The notes under the pieces are model-generated. The model saw nothing but the letters and a program-made list of their open reading frames with translations. It had not been told where the DNA came from and did not search any database. The position numbers were made by a program, and so were the translations under genes. A stretch of DNA of 64,000 nt from Pseudomonas fluorescens (lineage in GTDB: Bacteria > Pseudomonadota > Gammaproteobacteria > Pseudomonadales > Pseudomonadaceae): assembly GCF_902497895.1 (NCBI RefSeq), contig NZ_CABVHQ010000024.1, positions 1-64,000 on the forward strand, in the 5' to 3' direction. The number at the start of each line of letters is the position of its first letter. Position 1 is the first letter of the stretch. This document shows, in pieces, positions 63,234 through 64,000 of this stretch.

Positions 63234-64000
63234 GCCTGAAAGCCTTCCTGCCGAGCTTGCTGGTACTGGCCTTGAGTGCCTGCACCGTCGGCCCGGACTA
63301 TAAGACCCCGGACACGGAGGCGGCCAACATCACGGCCGCCACCGATGGCGCCGCCGGCCAGAAGAACTTCGACCGGGCACGCTTCGAAGGCATCTGGTGG
63401 CAGCAGTTCGAGGATCCGACCCTCGACCAACTGGTGAGCAAATCCTTGCAGGGCAACCGTGAACTGCGCGTGGCCTTCGCCCGTCTGCGTGCGGCCCGGG
63501 CGATCCGCGATGATGTCAGCAACGACGCCATGCCGACCATCACCAGTCGCGCCAGCAGTGAGCAAGGCAAGGCTCAGCAACCCGGCATCACCGATCAGCG
63601 GGTGCACACCGAGCGTTATGACCTGGGCCTGGACATGGCCTGGGAGATCGACCTGTTCGGGCGTATCCAGCGTCAACTGGAAGCCAGCGATGCCGACCAG
63701 CAAGTGGCCGCCGCCGACCTCTACCAACTGCAAGTCACCATGATTGCCGAACTGGTGGATGCCTACGGGCAACTGCGCGGCGCGCAACTGCGGGAAAAAA
63801 TCGCCCTGGCCAACCTGAAGAACCAGCAGGACTCGCGCAAAATCACCGAAGACCTGCGCGAAGCCGGGGTCGGTGATCAGCTCGATGTGGTGCGCGCCGA
63901 TGCGCGCCTCGCGGCGGTCGAAGCCAGCGTGCCGCAACTGCAGGCCGAGCAAGTGCGTCAGCGTAACCGCATCGCCACCCTGCTCGGCGAGCGCCCGGAC
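63230..64000 (+). CDS. oprN: Outer-membrane efflux channel OprN (5' part only)
   Basis: The start at 63230 overlaps the mexF stop. 257 codons are present with no stop before the window ends. The lipobox is VLALSACTV (Cys18). It follows the OprM/NodT pattern: VGPDYKTPD, WWQQFEDPTLDQLVSKSLQG, LRVAFARLRAARAIRDD, and LGLDMAWEIDLFGRIQRQLE. It is the TolC-like channel for MexEF. The remaining about 210 residues lie beyond 64000. Confidence 0.88.
   Translation, partial: MSLKAFLPSLLVLALSACTVGPDYKTPDTEAANITAATDGAAGQKNFDRARFEGIWWQQFEDPTLDQLVSKSLQGNRELRVAFARLRAARAIRDDVSNDAMPTITSRASSEQGKAQQPGITDQRVHTERYDLGLDMAWEIDLFGRIQRQLEASDADQQVAAADLYQLQVTMIAELVDAYGQLRGAQLREKIALANLKNQQDSRKITEDLREAGVGDQLDVVRADARLAAVEASVPQLQAEQVRQRNRIATLLGERPD

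Overview
The window reads as a chromosomal segment of a fluorescent-group Pseudomonas. The basis is high-GC coding on both strands, abundant Pseudomonas-type REP palindromes (GTAGCAGCTGCCGAAGG and GTAGGAGCTGCCGCAGG families) with a REP-associated transposase, and gene sets recognisable as pseudomonad: dpkA/amaD D-lysine catabolism, FAN1, split pqiA, MexEF-OprN. No rRNA, tRNA, CRISPR array or intact insertion sequence was seen.

Layout. 0.3-8.3 kb: outer-membrane porin, then a D-lysine uptake and catabolism cluster (dpkA reading left; RpiR regulator, amino-acid ABC binding protein, two permeases, amaD and ATPase reading right). 8.5-12.5 kb: an OmpR-type two-component system, then a DUF692 (MNIO iron oxidase) and DUF2063 pair with no visible precursor peptide. 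12.5-22.5 kb: a lipoprotein, AraC regulator, thiolase / 3-hydroxyacyl-CoA dehydrogenase / TetR set, methyltransferase, DUF4242 protein, AraC regulator, VOC protein, an internally deleted LysR regulator and a GNAT acetyltransferase. 22.6-30 kb: an unrecognised 1178-residue membrane protein and a four-gene overlapping pqi operon. 30.4-40.4 kb: serine hydrolase, FAN1 nuclease overlapping an XPD-like helicase, a small lipoprotein, a tandem REP array with its RAYT transposase, a DUF1652 protein and a UvrD-family helicase. 40.6-50.7 kb: pirin, phosphoglucomutase, a MocR-type regulator broken by a stop codon, an unrecognised 500-residue protein, an alcohol dehydrogenase divergent from a LysR regulator, and an M20 amidohydrolase. 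50.8-58.3 kb: a leftward catB-(catC)-catA-benABCD-BKACE-GYD cluster for benzoate degradation through catechol, with catC reduced to 41 codons and no adjacent BenR or CatR. 58.8-64 kb: mexE-mexF-oprN (oprN runs off the end).

How the genes work together. D-Lysine is imported by the ABC system, oxidised by AmaD to piperideine-2-carboxylate and reduced by DpkA to L-pipecolate. Benzoate is taken by BenABC and BenD to catechol and by CatA and CatB to muconolactone; the next step lacks a full-length local enzyme. A beta-keto acid cleavage enzyme at the operon end is a candidate for 3-oxoadipate processing (inference). PqiABC forms an envelope lipid-transport bridge, and MexEF-OprN a tripartite drug efflux pump.

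Most interesting points: the MNIO pair without precursor, the BKACE in a ben-cat operon, the FAN1 plus XPD-helicase pair, a RAYT whose Shine-Dalgarno sits in a perfect hairpin next to a 175-bp tandem REP array, and four decayed genes (catC, LysR, MocR, an SDR remnant). All protein identities come from reading motifs and family memory; no database search was possible.
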